Of a stretch of DNA of 64,000 nucleotides, positions 1-22,792 are shown piece by piece. The translations under genes were made by a program, and so were the position numbers. Within the stretch, counting starts at the first letter, position 1. Each line of letters begins with the position of its first letter. The notes under the pieces were generated by a model. It searched no databases. It was not told where the DNA came from and worked only from the letters and a program-made list of their open reading frames with translations. The stretch is from positions 145,994,697 to 146,058,696 of the forward strand of contig NC_086173.1 of the NCBI RefSeq assembly GCF_023053635.1, in the 5' to 3' direction. This stretch comes from Elgaria multicarinata webbii (taxonomy: Eukaryota; Chordata; Lepidosauria; Squamata; Anguidae).

Positions 1-419
1 AGCTTCAATACAGCTTTTCCCCTCCTTGCACTACTTTTTCTTTAGACACATTGAGATAGATAACATTAGACAACCGTGTAAGCCTGACCCCCCGAGCCAA
101 AACAGTGCCATATTTCTGCCACATGTAACTGCTATGTAGAAAAGTGCATTTTCTATTTCTTCACCATGCAAAGGATCACATTTAGTGAATATAAGAGAAG
201 GTATTGCTCATATCCCATGAAAAAGCAAACCCCAAGCATCTTGAGTCAATGCCTGGCTCCTAGATATGAGCCTAGAAGCCTTTCTCTCTTGCTCTCTCTC
301 TCTCCAGTAAGCACATGCCCAGCCAGGTTTGCTTGAAAGAACTGAGCAGAAACAAGACAAGCAGGAATGTAGAAAAAGGAAAGAAGCACATCTCCCCCCA
401 CCCACCACTCCCGACTTAC

Positions 420-12370
<11,951 letters not shown>

Positions 12371-12400
<30 letters not shown>

Positions 12401-12785
12401 GAATAAGTCCCATTGAGCTCAGTGGGGGTTACTTCGGAGTAAACACGTATAGGATTGCATTGTCAGTTTGAAGAAATATGAGTTCCCTACGGCAGGAGGG
12501 AAAGGAGGATCAGGAGATGCTCGAGGAACTTATGCCTGCGCGTGCTGTAAATCTGATTGTTACAGCAGGATCCTATACAGGTCTACTCTGAAGTAAGACC
12601 CATGGGTTTCAATGAGACATATTCCTAGTTAAGTAAGCCTAAAACAGCAGCCCCAGACTGACAATCTAATTCTTTACTGCAGCCTTCCTCCATCTGGTAT
12701 CCTCCAGATGTGGGCTACGTGCTGGCTGGGGATAATAGGAGTTGTAATCCAACACATCTGGAGGCCTCCAGTAGGGAAAGGCTAC
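12371..12785. mobile_element. Three short MITE-like repeats
   Basis: 12371-12470 and about 12565-12630 belong to a widespread reptile element that opens GCTGCAATCCT and closes with its complement AGGATTGCA around AAGTCCCATTGA. Other pieces are at about 15095-15260, 16535-16620 and 36490-36560. 12672-12785 is another short hAT-type palindrome. Confidence 0.6.
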
Positions 12786-14018
12786 TGGAGACCCTAAAGG
12801 CAGGGAACAACTGGAGGAAGGGCATTGTCTGTGGTGGTTCTTCAGTCTCTGGAATTCTTTCCCCAGGAGAATTTGCCTGGAGCCTATATTGCTAAGTTTG
12901 ATTCACCCAGGGTTTCCATGAACAATAATGCTGCTGCTACTTTAATTCTGTGTAACTCGCTGTTTTGCTACTCTTGTTGATTAGGTTTTATTATGGTATT
13001 TAATTGTTCCTATGTTATTAATACTTCATAAGCTGGCTTATAAATTTGTTTAGTTAAAAGGTGGAATGTAAGTTATTCTAATAATAATAATGATACTACT
13101 ACTACTAATAAAAATGTATTCCTTTAACAGGTTTATATCCTTTCCTTTTCACTATCTTCATGGCAGCTGACACACAAGTTTGGATAAAGTTGTTTACAGT
13201 CCCAGCAGGGGAGGGCTTTCACATGTAGATCTCACCCTCTGCCTGATGCTTATTTAATTTTTGCTGTCTTGATCTTTGCACTGGGGTAAACAACAACTCC
13301 TTCCTCAGGAGCCCCTGTCATCCCCCCATCAAATTTGGGAGTGGAACAAACAAATAAATGCTTCTGCCACACAGTTCTTCCCACAGACCGCAGCCCATTT
13401 AATTAAAAACACAAGCTGCAGCTTTCCATCACAAATGAAGATTCAGGTGGCTTATTCAAGTTTTTAAAAATGCAAATTTAAAAAGCACAAAAAATGCAGA
13501 AAATCTTAAATCAATGCAGCAATAAATGGTCCAAAAGACCTTATTAAAACCTGCTAAAAGCCTTACTCAATAAAGGAGGTGCTTTTTTAAAAAGTTGAAA
13601 CCACAACCCTGCATTGCTTTGGAATTTTGAAATGGTAGTCAGTTTTTATTTAAAAGAATTTTTTTAATGAATTTTACAAATTGAAAGACAAATAAAAAAG
13701 AATATATATATATCATGTTTAAGTCTAGTCATTGATAGAGGCTAGTCCATTTAGGGTACAATCCTATAGTCCTGGGAGAGTATCCCAGGAACCATAGGCT
13801 GTTTTGGAGTCCCCTTCCCGAGGCCATAGAAACTGCAAACATCTTGGGAAGGGGAATCTGTGTTCTGATCCCTCCCTGTCACAGAAAGAACCACAGTGTC
13901 TTCTTCCTGAAGCCCCAAATCTGATTTTAGGGACAGGGAAAGGTGACTAGAGGAGAAGCTGGGATATGCAGTATCCTGTGACCTCTCCAACCCAGGTCCC
14001 ACCCTTGACAACACAATG
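12786..14018. other. No gene recognised
   Basis: AT-rich, with a small (TAA)n/(CTA)n patch at 13078-13110. I see no exon or RNA gene. Confidence 0.4.
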
Positions 14019-14019
14019 G

Positions 14020-14245
14020 GCCTGTTCAGACAACATGCTAAGCCATGGTTAGGCCACTAACCCTTTTGCAGAAAATGGTCTGCAAAAGGGTGAGCATGTT
14101 TAAACCATGGTTATGTAGCCACCATGGTTAGGAATGATTCACACAACATGCTAAGTCATGGTTCACAAGACACACTAAGCCATAATGTTTAGCTCAAAAC
14201 TCTTAATCACCATGTCTTAAGAGTGTCGTCTGAAAAGGTTCACTG
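14020..14245. mobile_element. CCTGTTCAGACAACATGCTAA-family MITE
   Basis: It opens GGCCTGTTCAGACAACATGC and ends in the near complement GTGTCGTCTGAAAAGG. It matches the copy at 7515-7712. Confidence 0.65.
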
Positions 14246-14596
14246 TAGATTTGTAGAAGGGCAGTAAGATATTGGCGGTTTTATTTTTGATGCCTTTCTA
14301 AACGATCCCCAGTATGACACTAGCTTTTCACAGCAGCTGTACACTGGCTTGATGTTTTCATCCGGCTATACCCTTATGAACTTAATAAACTCCGGCTGCA
14401 ACCCTATACACATCATAAGCAGAGTTTATAGCCTAAAGATCGTGGCATGCCTAACACTCGCTGAGAATGAGTAGCTTGACTAAAATGACTCAGACCCCAA
14501 AATGGTGTGTCAGCAGGTTCTTCTTGGCAGTCATGGGTTTCATTCCAGTCATGCTTTGCTATCAGCCAGACCAGCTCACAGAAAGCTTACAGTTGG

Positions 14597-14669
14597 GTTT
14601 CTGTAGTGTAGTGGTTATCACGTTCGCCTCACACGCGAAAGGTCCCCGGTTCGAAACCGGGCAGAAACA
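14597..14669 (+). tRNA. tRNA-Val (anticodon CAC)
   Basis: 73 nt forming a complete cloverleaf. The acceptor stem is GTTTCTG/CAGAAAC, the A box TAGTGTAGTGG, the anticodon loop CTCACAC, and the B box GGTTCGAAACC. It differs from the vertebrate tRNA-Val-CAC consensus only by a compensated base pair in the acceptor stem. A T5 run at 14680-14684 can terminate Pol III. It is next to histone genes, as many tRNAs are in the mammalian extended MHC. Confidence 0.97.
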
Positions 14670-14684
14670 ACTAAATGCTTTTTA

Positions 14685-16776
14685 AAAATCTCCTTTTATT
14701 CCCCTCATGGAGGATATAGATCAAAACTTCAATTGAAGCAGTCTAGTTTTAAAATGTCAGATGTTTTATAGATTTATTTAAACAGGCAAATAATCATGTT
14801 TTCCAATTACTATTTGAATTTATAAATCCATAAAGCAAGATAAATTTATCTTGTTTTGATAAGGGACAACGATAAATTATATTCACTTGAGTAGCAATCT
14901 CATGAAGTAATGAAGATCTGTAAAAACTAAAGTATGTGAATTGATTTTAAAAAGATGTACAAATTTATTCAACCCTCCATTCACAGTTGTATTTCTTGTT
15001 ACACAGTGAAGTACACATCTGTCAATAAAGTCTGAATATAAACTCTGATCTGTTGGTATGATCAGTCATCAAAATGAACTCTCATTCTTTCATACTTTAA
15101 ATCTGCAATCCTGAGTATACTTACTAGGAAGTAAGCCCTATTGAATTCAGTGGGGTTTACTTCAGAGAAGACATGGTTAGGACGCACTGTAAAGCTGCAA
15201 TCCTGTACCTGGGAGTAAGCCTCATAGAAATAAGTCCTGTTGATTTCAGAGTACACATGTTTGGCTCTTCCTTATTTGCTCTCCACATTCAACCCATCAC
15301 AGTTCCTCTCCAGGCTTCTCCTTCTGCAATAGTCTGAAAATATGACCCTTGATGAAAGCTCTGGTCCATGATCTCCTCTCTCACCTTGACCACTGCTATC
15401 TTAAGAGCTCCGGCTATTGGGCGGTATAGAAATGTAATAAATAAATAAATAAATAAATAAATAAATTTTCCCTCATCTTCTGTTGTTCCACCTCACCCCC
15501 CTCCTCAACTCTATTCAAGACTGCTGCCCAGCATGGCTGTGGATGATGGAGTTCAGCACATCTCGCAGAGGCATGTTGGGGAATGCTGCTTTAGTCCCCT
15601 TGCTGAAACTAAGCCCCAATATGTGTAACAGAGCTAAACACAATGTGTTCGATCCAGACCAAGTTAATTGGATTTAGGTTAAAATTCGATGGGACAAAGA
15701 TATGACTTAAGTCCCTTTGATTTCAGTTGCAGCTAAAAGACCAATCCAGAATGTGGCTTGTGGAGAGTAACGAAACGAATCTATCACTTAATCCCCAGCC
15801 CTACCGGCTTGCACCAGCCAGGAAAAAATGGGGCTATTTGCACAAAATGATAACTAAGCCATGGTGGGCTGTCACGTTATGCATTTTTTAAAAACCTGTG
15901 GTGAGGCTGTGGTGTGCATGGCTGCCATTTGGAATATGCAACTCCTGCTCGGGAGTTGTGTTGGGCAAATCTGGTGAGTGTGGGTTACGTGAAGGTTAAA
16001 CAAGGGAATACAGCAGTATGTATCTGACATAGCTGACATGCAATGGCATGTAGTATTTTGCAGCTGGCATAACTTATGAAATTTGATATTTAAAGCACAT
16101 GAAAAACAAACAGCCCTGTTGAAAGATCTGCTCCATGAAGGCTTCTCAACTGTAACTACCAGTAATTCAACTAAAGGAGATGTGAGGAGGAAGAGGCCCT
16201 GATGAATGACTTGATTTTTTCACTTCTTCCCTCCCGATTCTTTTTTCCTAATACGTCATATCTTTTTAAGTTGTAAGCCTGCGGGCAAGCACCGTCTTGT
16301 TTTACTGACTATGTAAGCCGCTCTGAGAAACATTTTGGTTGAGGAGTGGGATAAACATACTTTGAATAAAATAAATCTCTCACACTCATAAATTTTGCTC
16401 CACTAATTAAACAAATACAGATGTCTTAGAGGTCAATTTGATATCAAGTGTTACAAGCTGTCTTCAGCCCTCTGAGTGAATATGTAAGCTATTGTACTAT
16501 TTTGCTGCAGTCCTTTGCACACTGTGTGACCTACTTTCAAATAAACATGCATAGGATTGGGCTCTTAGGTTGCAACAACTTGCAAGGGAGAAAGTTTCAC
16601 TGAAATCAGCAGGGCTTTCTTCCTAGAATACCTGAATTGGATTGCACTGTTAGTGGCATGCACATGGCAATGTAGAAAACAGCCGATGATTGAAAAAAGG
16701 AAGCAAAGGGGGGAAAACGGGTAAGATGGGTATTGCTGTAAAACGTAATATTTCCCCCTCCCTTTCCTTCATGAGG
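14685..16776. other. Gene-free stretch with repeat pieces
   Basis: Holds two copies of the GCAATCCT MITE (15095-15260), an L2-type LINE tail ending in (AAAT)n at 15410-15466, a MITE of the CTAAGCCATGGTGGGC type at about 15826-16010, and a second LINE tail at 16290-16375. No exon recognised. Confidence 0.5.
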
Positions 16777-16902
16777 AGGATCTACACTACTGCTTTAAAG
16801 CGCTTTATAACAGTTTTGACAACTGTTGGGGCCCAGGACACACTGCATATACAGATTTCAAAACGTTTTTAAAGCGCTTTAAAAGCAGTAGTGTAGATTC
16901 CC
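16777..16902. mobile_element. Small foldback element (GGATCTACAC family)
   Basis: GGATCTACACTACTGCTTTA at the left is matched by the complement AAAGCAGTAGTGTAGATTCC at the right, around a GGGCCCAGGACACA core. 38205-38320 is a related, shorter copy. Confidence 0.7.
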
Positions 16903-17178
16903 CCCCCCCCCGGGGCAAATCCCTCATCGTTTCACACTATGTGGAATAGAATTTTAGGAGTGCTCAATAATAAATGATTGGTTGTTTTCAAGATTGAGAA
17001 AATATTTGCATCCATTTTTGAGTGGTTGTATAGAAACTAACATTGTATTCGACAAACGGGATGCACGGAACTGGACCTGAGTGAAAACTAAAACTGTTAA
17101 GGTCCTCTTCAACGAGCAAAAAAAAAGCGCGGAGGAGGGACATCAGCAAGTTGAGTCGTGTTACGTCAGACCCAGCAC

Positions 17179-17188
17179 TATATAAATA
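17179..17188 (+). promoter_or_regulatory. TATA box of the H1T-like histone gene
   Basis: TATATAAATA lies about 48 nt above the ATG. A CRE-like TTACGTCAG stands at 17161-17169, a motif often found in testis-expressed promoters. Confidence 0.75.
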
Positions 17189-17235
17189 CCTCTTGACCTG
17201 CACGTTTCTCAGTGTGGTTTCCAGCAGGTGGCAGG

Positions 17236-17763
17236 ATGGTTCATGAAAAGCGGCAGGGAGCCCCTGTTTCGGCAGAAGCTTCAACCTCCGATACATCTGA
17301 GCCTACGAAAAGGGGAAAGAATCGTGTTTCTAGTTCTCTGTCTCAGCTTATTATGCAGGCTTTCGAGACTTGCAATCCGTCACGAAAAGGTCTGTCCTTG
17401 GCAGCTCTCAAGAAATTTCTCACTGAAGCCGGGTACAACGTAAGCAAGAACAACAGCCGCCTCAAAAGGGAGCTGAACAATTTGGTCTCTAACGGATTAT
17501 TGATCCGTATAACTGGCAGCGGTGCATCGGGCTCCTTCAAGTTCAGCGGCGCTCAGGCGAGAAAGAAGACCGGCAAACCGAAAAAGGAGAAACAGAAAAC
17601 AGCGGCTGCCAAAAAAGCGGCGGGGAATAAAGAGCCTAAAAAGAAATCCAGGAAGAAGCAGCCAGCGGTTAATAAACCCAAAGGTCTCAAGAGCCGAACA
17701 TCAGCCGCCCCTGGTAGGAAACGTCAGCTTAACAAACATCCAACAGGGAAAGGTAGTTACTAA
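17236..17763 (+). CDS. Linker histone H1, H1T-like
   Basis: Intronless 175-residue linker histone that binds nucleosome entry/exit DNA. The ATG at 17236 is chosen because it lies about 48 nt below the TATA box; an upstream in-frame Met at 17212 would add a non-histone leader. The winged-helix globular domain spans residues 33-105: SSLSQLIMQAF, then GLSLAALKKFL, EAGYNVSKNNSRLKREL, and GSGASGSFKFS. The basic tail (106-175) is rich in K, P and A. The domain is closer in feel to testis H1T than to somatic H1. The message ends in a canonical histone stem-loop and downstream element, so it should be replication-type and non-polyadenylated. The ORF is intact. Confidence 0.9.
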   Translation: MVHEKRQGAPVSAEASTSDTSEPTKRGKNRVSSSLSQLIMQAFETCNPSRKGLSLAALKKFLTEAGYNVSKNNSRLKRELNNLVSNGLLIRITGSGASGSFKFSGAQARKKTGKPKKEKQKTAAAKKAAGNKEPKKKSRKKQPAVNKPKGLKSRTSAAPGRKRQLNKHPTGKGSY

Positions 17764-17792
17764 CAAAACTCCACCTTAGCCATCAACAAAAA

Positions 17793-17832
17793 GGCTCTTT
17801 TAAGAGCCACTCAGAATTTCCTGGAAGAGCTG
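17793..17832 (+). terminator. Histone 3' stem-loop and downstream element
   Basis: GGCTCTTTTAAGAGCC at 17793-17808 is a canonical SLBP hairpin. GGAAGAGCTG at 17823-17832 is the U7-binding histone downstream element. Together they mark 3' end formation of the H1T-like gene 30 nt after its stop. Confidence 0.93.
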
Positions 17833-17861
17833 GTGCATTTTTAGGTATATAAAATAATAGT

Positions 17862-17866
17862 ATGTA

Positions 17867-17902
<36 letters not shown>
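17862..17902. repeat. (TG)n(TA)n microsatellite
   Basis: An alternating TG run passes into TA. Confidence 0.9.
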
Positions 17903-18589
17903 AAAACCTCCCATCAACGCCACTTGCCTCTTGAGAACTCGGTGCTGTGAAGGCTTAGTAACATGTTAAAATATTTGTTGGGTTCTGAAAACTCGACTGC
18001 CTCTCCATTGATTACCTTTTAAACATTTCAGGCCAAATATCTTCACCAGGTGGTTTACAACACATTAAAAATTAAAATATAAAAATAGCAACCAAAAATC
18101 AAACTTTATTGACGTGGCTGGGTTTTTTCATGAAGCGACTTAAGGATATTCTACAAAAAACTTAGGGATACATTTATTGTGTATTTTCTCATACCAATAC
18201 AGAAAAATGCAAAATCTAACCAAAGCAAATGGTTGGATCTTATTTCAAAAGGAGATAACGCATGCCTTACTCTTCCACTGAAACAAACAGGACAAAAATT
18301 CTTGGACTTGGCTGGATTTGTGCCCATTTTGTTTTTCATCAATTATGTACATAAGACTTTTAAGGCACATTCTCAGAAGCCCCATTTAATTTAGGGTATT
18401 TTTTTAATACTGCCCAAGAGATTCGGTATATTCAGCGGTATAATGCAATATAACTTAACTTACAGGTAAACATATGATTGCAGGTTAAGTAAATGGAAGA
18501 GGCCAAGTAGAGATTCCAAGGGATTGTTCCTTCCCATTGCATCCAAGCCCAGCTTTACTTAAAGGAAAATGTGTTTTTCACCATTCCGA
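17903..18589. other. No gene recognised between H1 and the H2A pseudogene
   Basis: AT-rich spacer with no convincing exon, RNA or known repeat. Confidence 0.4.
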
Positions 18590-18592
18590 GTT

Positions 18593-18633
18593 CAGCTCTT
18601 TTAGAATCATGTGAGATGGCTCTTAGAAGAGCC
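18593..18633 (-). terminator. Histone stem-loop and downstream element of the H2A pseudogene
   Basis: The minus strand reads GGCTCTTCTAAGAGCC (18633-18618), a histone 3' hairpin, followed by AAAGAGCTG (18601-18593), a classic U7-binding element. They lie 66 nt past the stop of the H2A frame, in the right order for a minus-strand gene. Confidence 0.85.
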
Positions 18634-18698
18634 TTTGGGTCTCGGTGTATTAATCCGCGCAGTCAGAAGTCTTTACTGCACTTTGGCAAGAGTAGAAC

Positions 18699-19498
18699 TC
18701 AACTTGAATCTGTTGTCTTTGAAGATTTAGCCGCTATGCCGCTACTCAACAGCAGTGCCGTCTTAATGCATGGGCATGCTGGGCATGCTGGGCAGTTGCC
18801 TGGGCCCCCCACGAGCATAAGGGCCCCATGCTAATCTATGCAGACCAGAATTTAACACTAATTTTTGTTTTTCAAGTTCAAGGCTCATGTTATATTGTCC
18901 AAACGTTTGTATTGATTAATCTTTGCTGGGGTTTTTTAATGTCAAAACACTGATTTTGTTGGAGGTACCAATAAATATAAGTTTATTTTATTGATAATTT
19001 ACATTTTTATTCCTGTGAGTGGTTGTGTACGCAGGGCCCAGTGCACTGCTTTGCCTGGGGGCCTATAATGCTGTTACGACAGCCCTGACTCACAGTGATA
19101 CTTTCCGCTTTCTTTGGCAAAAGTGCAGTCTGAACGTTAGGCAGCACCCAGCCCTGCAATGAGGACTCCTTCCATCAGCTTGTGAAACTCCATGTCTGCC
19201 TGCACAGCTGCAGGTGGTGCAGGGTAACCCTCCTCTTCTTCCTGTATCTGGCTGCATCACCTGCCAGCTTCAGGATCTCGGAGTTGATGTATTCAAGGAC
19301 TGCAGCTAGGTAAACAGGAGCTCTTGCTCCAATTCTCTCTGCGTATTTTCCTTTCCAAAGCAGTTGATGCATTCTGCCCACCGGAAACTGTAGCCCTGCT
19401 CTAGAAGACTGGGACTTTGTCTTAGCCTTCGTCTTCCCACCAGGCTCACCACAAATAGATGTAACTCTGCCTTCCATATCTTCCACCCTAGTCTTCAA
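18699..19498 (-). pseudogene. Histone H2A variant pseudogene split by a hAT MITE
   Basis: The minus-strand frame from 19498 encodes an H2A histone fold: [17 protein letters not shown], then [16 protein letters not shown], and [17 protein letters not shown]. Two small deletions then shift the frame. A 4-nt loss follows HLQL, and 2 nt are lost before LPNVQTALLPKKAES. The frames between and after still match H2A ([17 protein letters not shown]). A MITE (18753-19087) splits the C-terminal tail. Without it the tail would continue SSGIAAKSSKTTDSS to a TGA at 18701-18699. Promoter and 3' hairpin are still present, so the loss looks recent. The unusual RYRKKRRVT segment suggests a testis-type variant. 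Confidence 0.85.
18753..19087. mobile_element. hAT MITE inserted in the H2A tail
   Basis: The ends are CAGTGCCGTCTTAA and the complement of CAGGGCTGTCGTAA. Flanks are ACTCAACAG (18744-18752) and ACTCACAG (19088-19095), an 8-bp target duplication with one extra base. Inside are GGGCCC-rich subterminal repeats around an AT-rich core. Confidence 0.8.
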
Positions 19499-19532
19499 GA
19501 CAGCCGAATGTAAAAGTTTGCCGGTTTGCCTG

Positions 19533-19618
19533 TTTTTATAGACTAGAAAATGAAGCCTCCTAAATCTGATTGGTCAGAGCGTATGAACGAATTGGGAACA
19601 AGATTCTATTTTATCCAA
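19533..19618 (-). promoter_or_regulatory. Promoter of the H2A pseudogene
   Basis: On the minus strand TATAAAAA lies at 19540-19533 and CCAAT (in GACCAATCAG) at 19573-19569. A second, inverted CCAAT stands at 19614-19618. This is a standard core-histone promoter layout about 35-120 nt above the ATG. Confidence 0.8.
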
Positions 19619-19799
19619 TAAGAAGGAAAGACCATACTAACAGAAGACAGAGCCTTGTGAGATTTCACAGGCCCATAGTCTTTTGAATTAAGAATGAGTA
19701 AAATAAGAGGTCAGCCTACATTTTCAAGCAAATTCTAGGAGTTGAGAGACAAAACAAATGCACATGACATAGGTTTTCCTCTTTCGTTGCCTCAGATTT

Positions 19800-20395
19800 C
19801 ATTTTTGAATAGAAATGGGTAACCAAAATAATCAGATGGCTGGAGACACTCTACTACCAGGAAAGGCTACAAATTTGGGGCTTTTTTAGTTTAGCTAAAA
19901 GATAAGCAACGAAAAGCGTGATATAGGTGTAACAAATTTGAAATTATGCATAGTGTAAAGGGGCTAGAAAGTTTTTCTTCCTTTCCCATAATACTAGAAC
20001 CCACCTCCCCCACCCCGTCATTCCATGAAGCTGATTGGTGGGAGATTCAGGACAAATAAAAGGAAGTACTTCACAAAGCAGATAGTTAAATCGTGGTATT
20101 TGTTACCACAAGATGTAGTGAAAGCTATCAATTTAGGTGGCTTTAAACAGGGTCTAGAAGAAGTCATGGAGGCTACTACCCTGATATATTCTACCTCCAG
20201 GATCAGTGGCAGCATGTCGCTGAATATCACTTGCTGGGGAACAGCAGCAGGAAATGGGTATTAGCTTCATGTCTTGCTTGTGGGTTTTTCAGAAGCATCC
20301 ATTTGGCCACTGTGGGAAAGAGGAAGCTGGAATAGACAGGCCTTTGCTGTGATCCAGCAAGGCTCTTCTTAGAGTCTCATGTAGAATCTTATCCC
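19800..20395 (+). mobile_element. CR1-type LINE 3' fragment
   Basis: It contains GAAGCTGATTGGTGGGAGATT, a recognisable CR1 3' coding remnant (WYLLPQDVVKAINLGGFKQG), and ends ATCCAGCAAGGCTCTTCTTA. It parallels 22915-23385. Confidence 0.65.
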
Positions 20396-21560
20396 ACAGC
20401 CCTTAACTGTGAAAATGATGGGTGACTGTTCCTTCTGATTATTCTTAACCAGCATACTCCACCAGTGTTTAATGTAGGCAGAGCAAAGAAATCTTGTTTT
20501 TACTAATTGTAAACTACCACCACCCATTTTATTATCATAAACAACCCTGTGAGTAGGTTAGGCTGAGAGATAGTGACTGGCCCATGGTCATCCAGTAAGT
20601 TTACAGGTAAATAGGGCTTTTGAACTCAGTTGTCCCCAGTCCTCTGATATTCTACCCACTACACTACATCACACTGACTCTATGTGCCATAAACAGGCCT
20701 GGATCCAGTCAATGGCTGCAAGGGAGACTCCCCAATTACCTCATGAATCCTGCCTTAAGTTTCATGATGGAAGAAGGTGGACTGTAAATGTATTTTTTTT
20801 AAAAGACTAGCTTAACACATCATTTCAAAAGTTTAGCTTTTTAAGTTTGAATTTCTAGGTAGGTATGCCTTTAATAACAGCTTCTCTCTCTCGAATGTTT
20901 ACAAGCCTAGCCAAAAAGCACAAAAAGCTATTGGATGAACTGGAGGAAAGAGGGATTTTATTGGCTCCTTTGTATAACCATGTACAGGTCAGAAACTACG
21001 TCCTGCACCTCTTTGGGCCTGTAGACTCGTTTGGAATTTTGAGGAAGTTTGTGGCTGTTGTTACAAAATGGCTGCCATAGGGGGTCTGCCCATTCACAAA
21101 ATGGCTGCCACAGTGGCATGGGCAATCACAAATGTCTGAGGGTCGTGTCCAAGGTTGAGTTGACAAAGCTTAGGACTCAAATAATGACAGAAGAACTGCA
21201 AAATAACTTTGGAAACCCTAAAGCTTGCAATTTATTTATTTTTTTAAAAAGTACCCCCCAAAAAATATTAAAAACCTATGTGGCCAAAACAACACCCCCA
21301 AAACAGTGAAATGAAGACTGAATATTTTCATTAGTCATGGAATGTTGAATGTCAGTTGGGAAAGAAAAATCAGGGAAGGGGAAATGGAATGGGCATATCT
21401 TGGAGAAAGGCATTACTGGCTGGAACCAAGAACATGAGGATTTCTGATAGTTGGTGAAGATACACTGCAGCGCTTTGTTGCAGGTTCCACAGTGCCAGGC
21501 TTATGATCATGAGATGGTAAAATTACCCACTGCAGACTACTACTTGGGCGCATTAATTAT
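20396..21560. other. Gene-free stretch with a MIR-like SINE
   Basis: 20540-20700 resembles an inverted MIR-like core SINE (CTGGCCCATGGTCATCCAGTAAG). Two ACAAAATGGCTGCCA repeats occur near 21063 and 21097. No gene recognised. Confidence 0.45.
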
Positions 21561-21570
21561 CTTTATTGAA

Positions 21571-21576
21571 TATTTC
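21571..21576 (-). terminator. Possible poly(A) signal of the 363-codon H1-like gene
   Basis: The minus strand reads AATAAA here (TTTATT on the plus strand), about 65 nt below the stop. No canonical histone hairpin is seen, which would fit a polyadenylated germline histone. Confidence 0.5.
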
Positions 21577-21638
21577 TGTGAAGGGGCGGGGAAATCTCTC
21601 TCTCTCTCTAAGGCCTTCTGCCTTGAAATTTGGTAACA

Positions 21639-22730
21639 CTACCTCTTGCTTGGCCTTTCAATACTGGATTCAGCACCGCTGTTGGGCCTTTGCTGGGGGA
21701 ATGCACCTTTCCCCCTGGGGTTTTTCTGCCCTCTGGCAGGAGGTGCATTCTCTCTCGTGCCATATCCAGTTTTCTTCCCACTGAGTTTTTCTTTGCTGTA
21801 GGGACTTCCCTGCCCCTTTGCTGAAGCTGGGACATGGCTGTCAGAACTTCTCAATCTCTTAGAAGTTATTTTGCCAACAGGTCTTTCTCCTTTTTTTGAA
21901 GACGATGCACTTCTACTTCGAGTGCTTCTGGGTCTCTTTGACGTAGAAGCAGCTCTCCCATTGGAATGATGTGGTCGTTTAGTAGTGGGCGCAGCATTGC
22001 TACCAGAACTAATCGGTCTTTTAGCAGCAGAAACGGCTTTTTTGAGGAGACTCTGCGTTCTCTTTGCAGGCCGGGTTTTGCTTGTGGCTTGTCTTGGTTG
22101 CTGTTCTCTTGGCTGCAGCTTCCTGTTGCGGCCCCGCAGCTTTCTATGAGCTTCCCCGGCCTTCCATGCAGAGCTCCCTGGTTGTCTGGCTGCACCTTTC
22201 GCCGTTACCGCAGCATTCGTGGTGTTTCTTTTCCCTGCTCCTGCCTTCTTGGTCCCTCCAGCTTCCTCAGAGTTTCCAGATTCGTCGGTGGACATTTCTT
22301 GATACTTTCTGACTACAAAAAACGTCGAGCCGTTGCTGCGCGTCATACGCACCAAGGCGCTTTTTGACACCAGCGAGTGCAGCTTTCTCTTAATGTTGGG
22401 GCATTGTCTGCTCACATCGTAGCCCTTGGTGCCGAGCACTTCCTTCAGCTCTGCGAAGCTGAAGCCATTGTCTGACTCACATGAGGCAATAGCTTGGACA
22501 AGGACCCCCGAGATACTAGGGAGGGACTCAATGTACTGACACGGAATCAGACTTTTCTGTTTTTGCATTGATCTTGTCGTTACTGTTGGTCCTCCAATGC
22601 AATTAGTTTCTCTTGTCTTCCTTCGACCAGACACCTTTCTTCCAGGGTCTAGCCCTTGTGCTCCTGCAGGCATTATCACGTCCTGCGCTGTCATGTCTTC
22701 TCTTGGGGTTGCTGCCACTGTTCCCTCCAT
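21639..22730 (-). CDS. Long H1-like basic chromatin protein
   Basis: Intronless 363-residue ORF. Residues 1-72 form a low-complexity leader. A diverged H1 winged-helix domain spans about 73-141: SISGVLVQAIASC, then FSFAELKEVLGTKGYDVS, NIKRKLHSLVSKSALVR, and GSTFFVV. A tail of about 220 residues is very rich in K, R, S and A, with repeated AAxTKRP/ASTSKRP-like blocks. It is about twice the length of somatic H1. In build it resembles sperm-specific H1 variants and H1-derived protamine-like proteins, so a role in male germ-cell chromatin is inferred. A TATA box lies 55 nt upstream. The ORF is intact, but the exact orthologue is not recognised. Confidence 0.8.
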   Translation of the reverse strand: MEGTVAATPREDMTAQDVIMPAGAQGLDPGRKVSGRRKTRETNCIGGPTVTTRSMQKQKSLIPCQYIESLPSISGVLVQAIASCESDNGFSFAELKEVLGTKGYDVSRQCPNIKRKLHSLVSKSALVRMTRSNGSTFFVVRKYQEMSTDESGNSEEAGGTKKAGAGKRNTTNAAVTAKGAARQPGSSAWKAGEAHRKLRGRNRKLQPREQQPRQATSKTRPAKRTQSLLKKAVSAAKRPISSGSNAAPTTKRPHHSNGRAASTSKRPRSTRSRSASSSKKGERPVGKITSKRLRSSDSHVPASAKGQGSPYSKEKLSGKKTGYGTRENAPPARGQKNPRGKGAFPQQRPNSGAESSIERPSKR

Positions 22731-22784
22731 TACTCATTATATGATGTCTCTGCTGAGACTGGTCCCTGTGGCTACTGCCTGCAC

Positions 22785-22792
22785 TATTTATA
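22785..22792 (-). promoter_or_regulatory. TATA box of the long H1-like gene
   Basis: TATAAATA on the minus strand, 55 nt above the ATG at 22730. An inverted CCAAT (GCCAATCA on the plus strand) lies near 22849. Confidence 0.75.
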
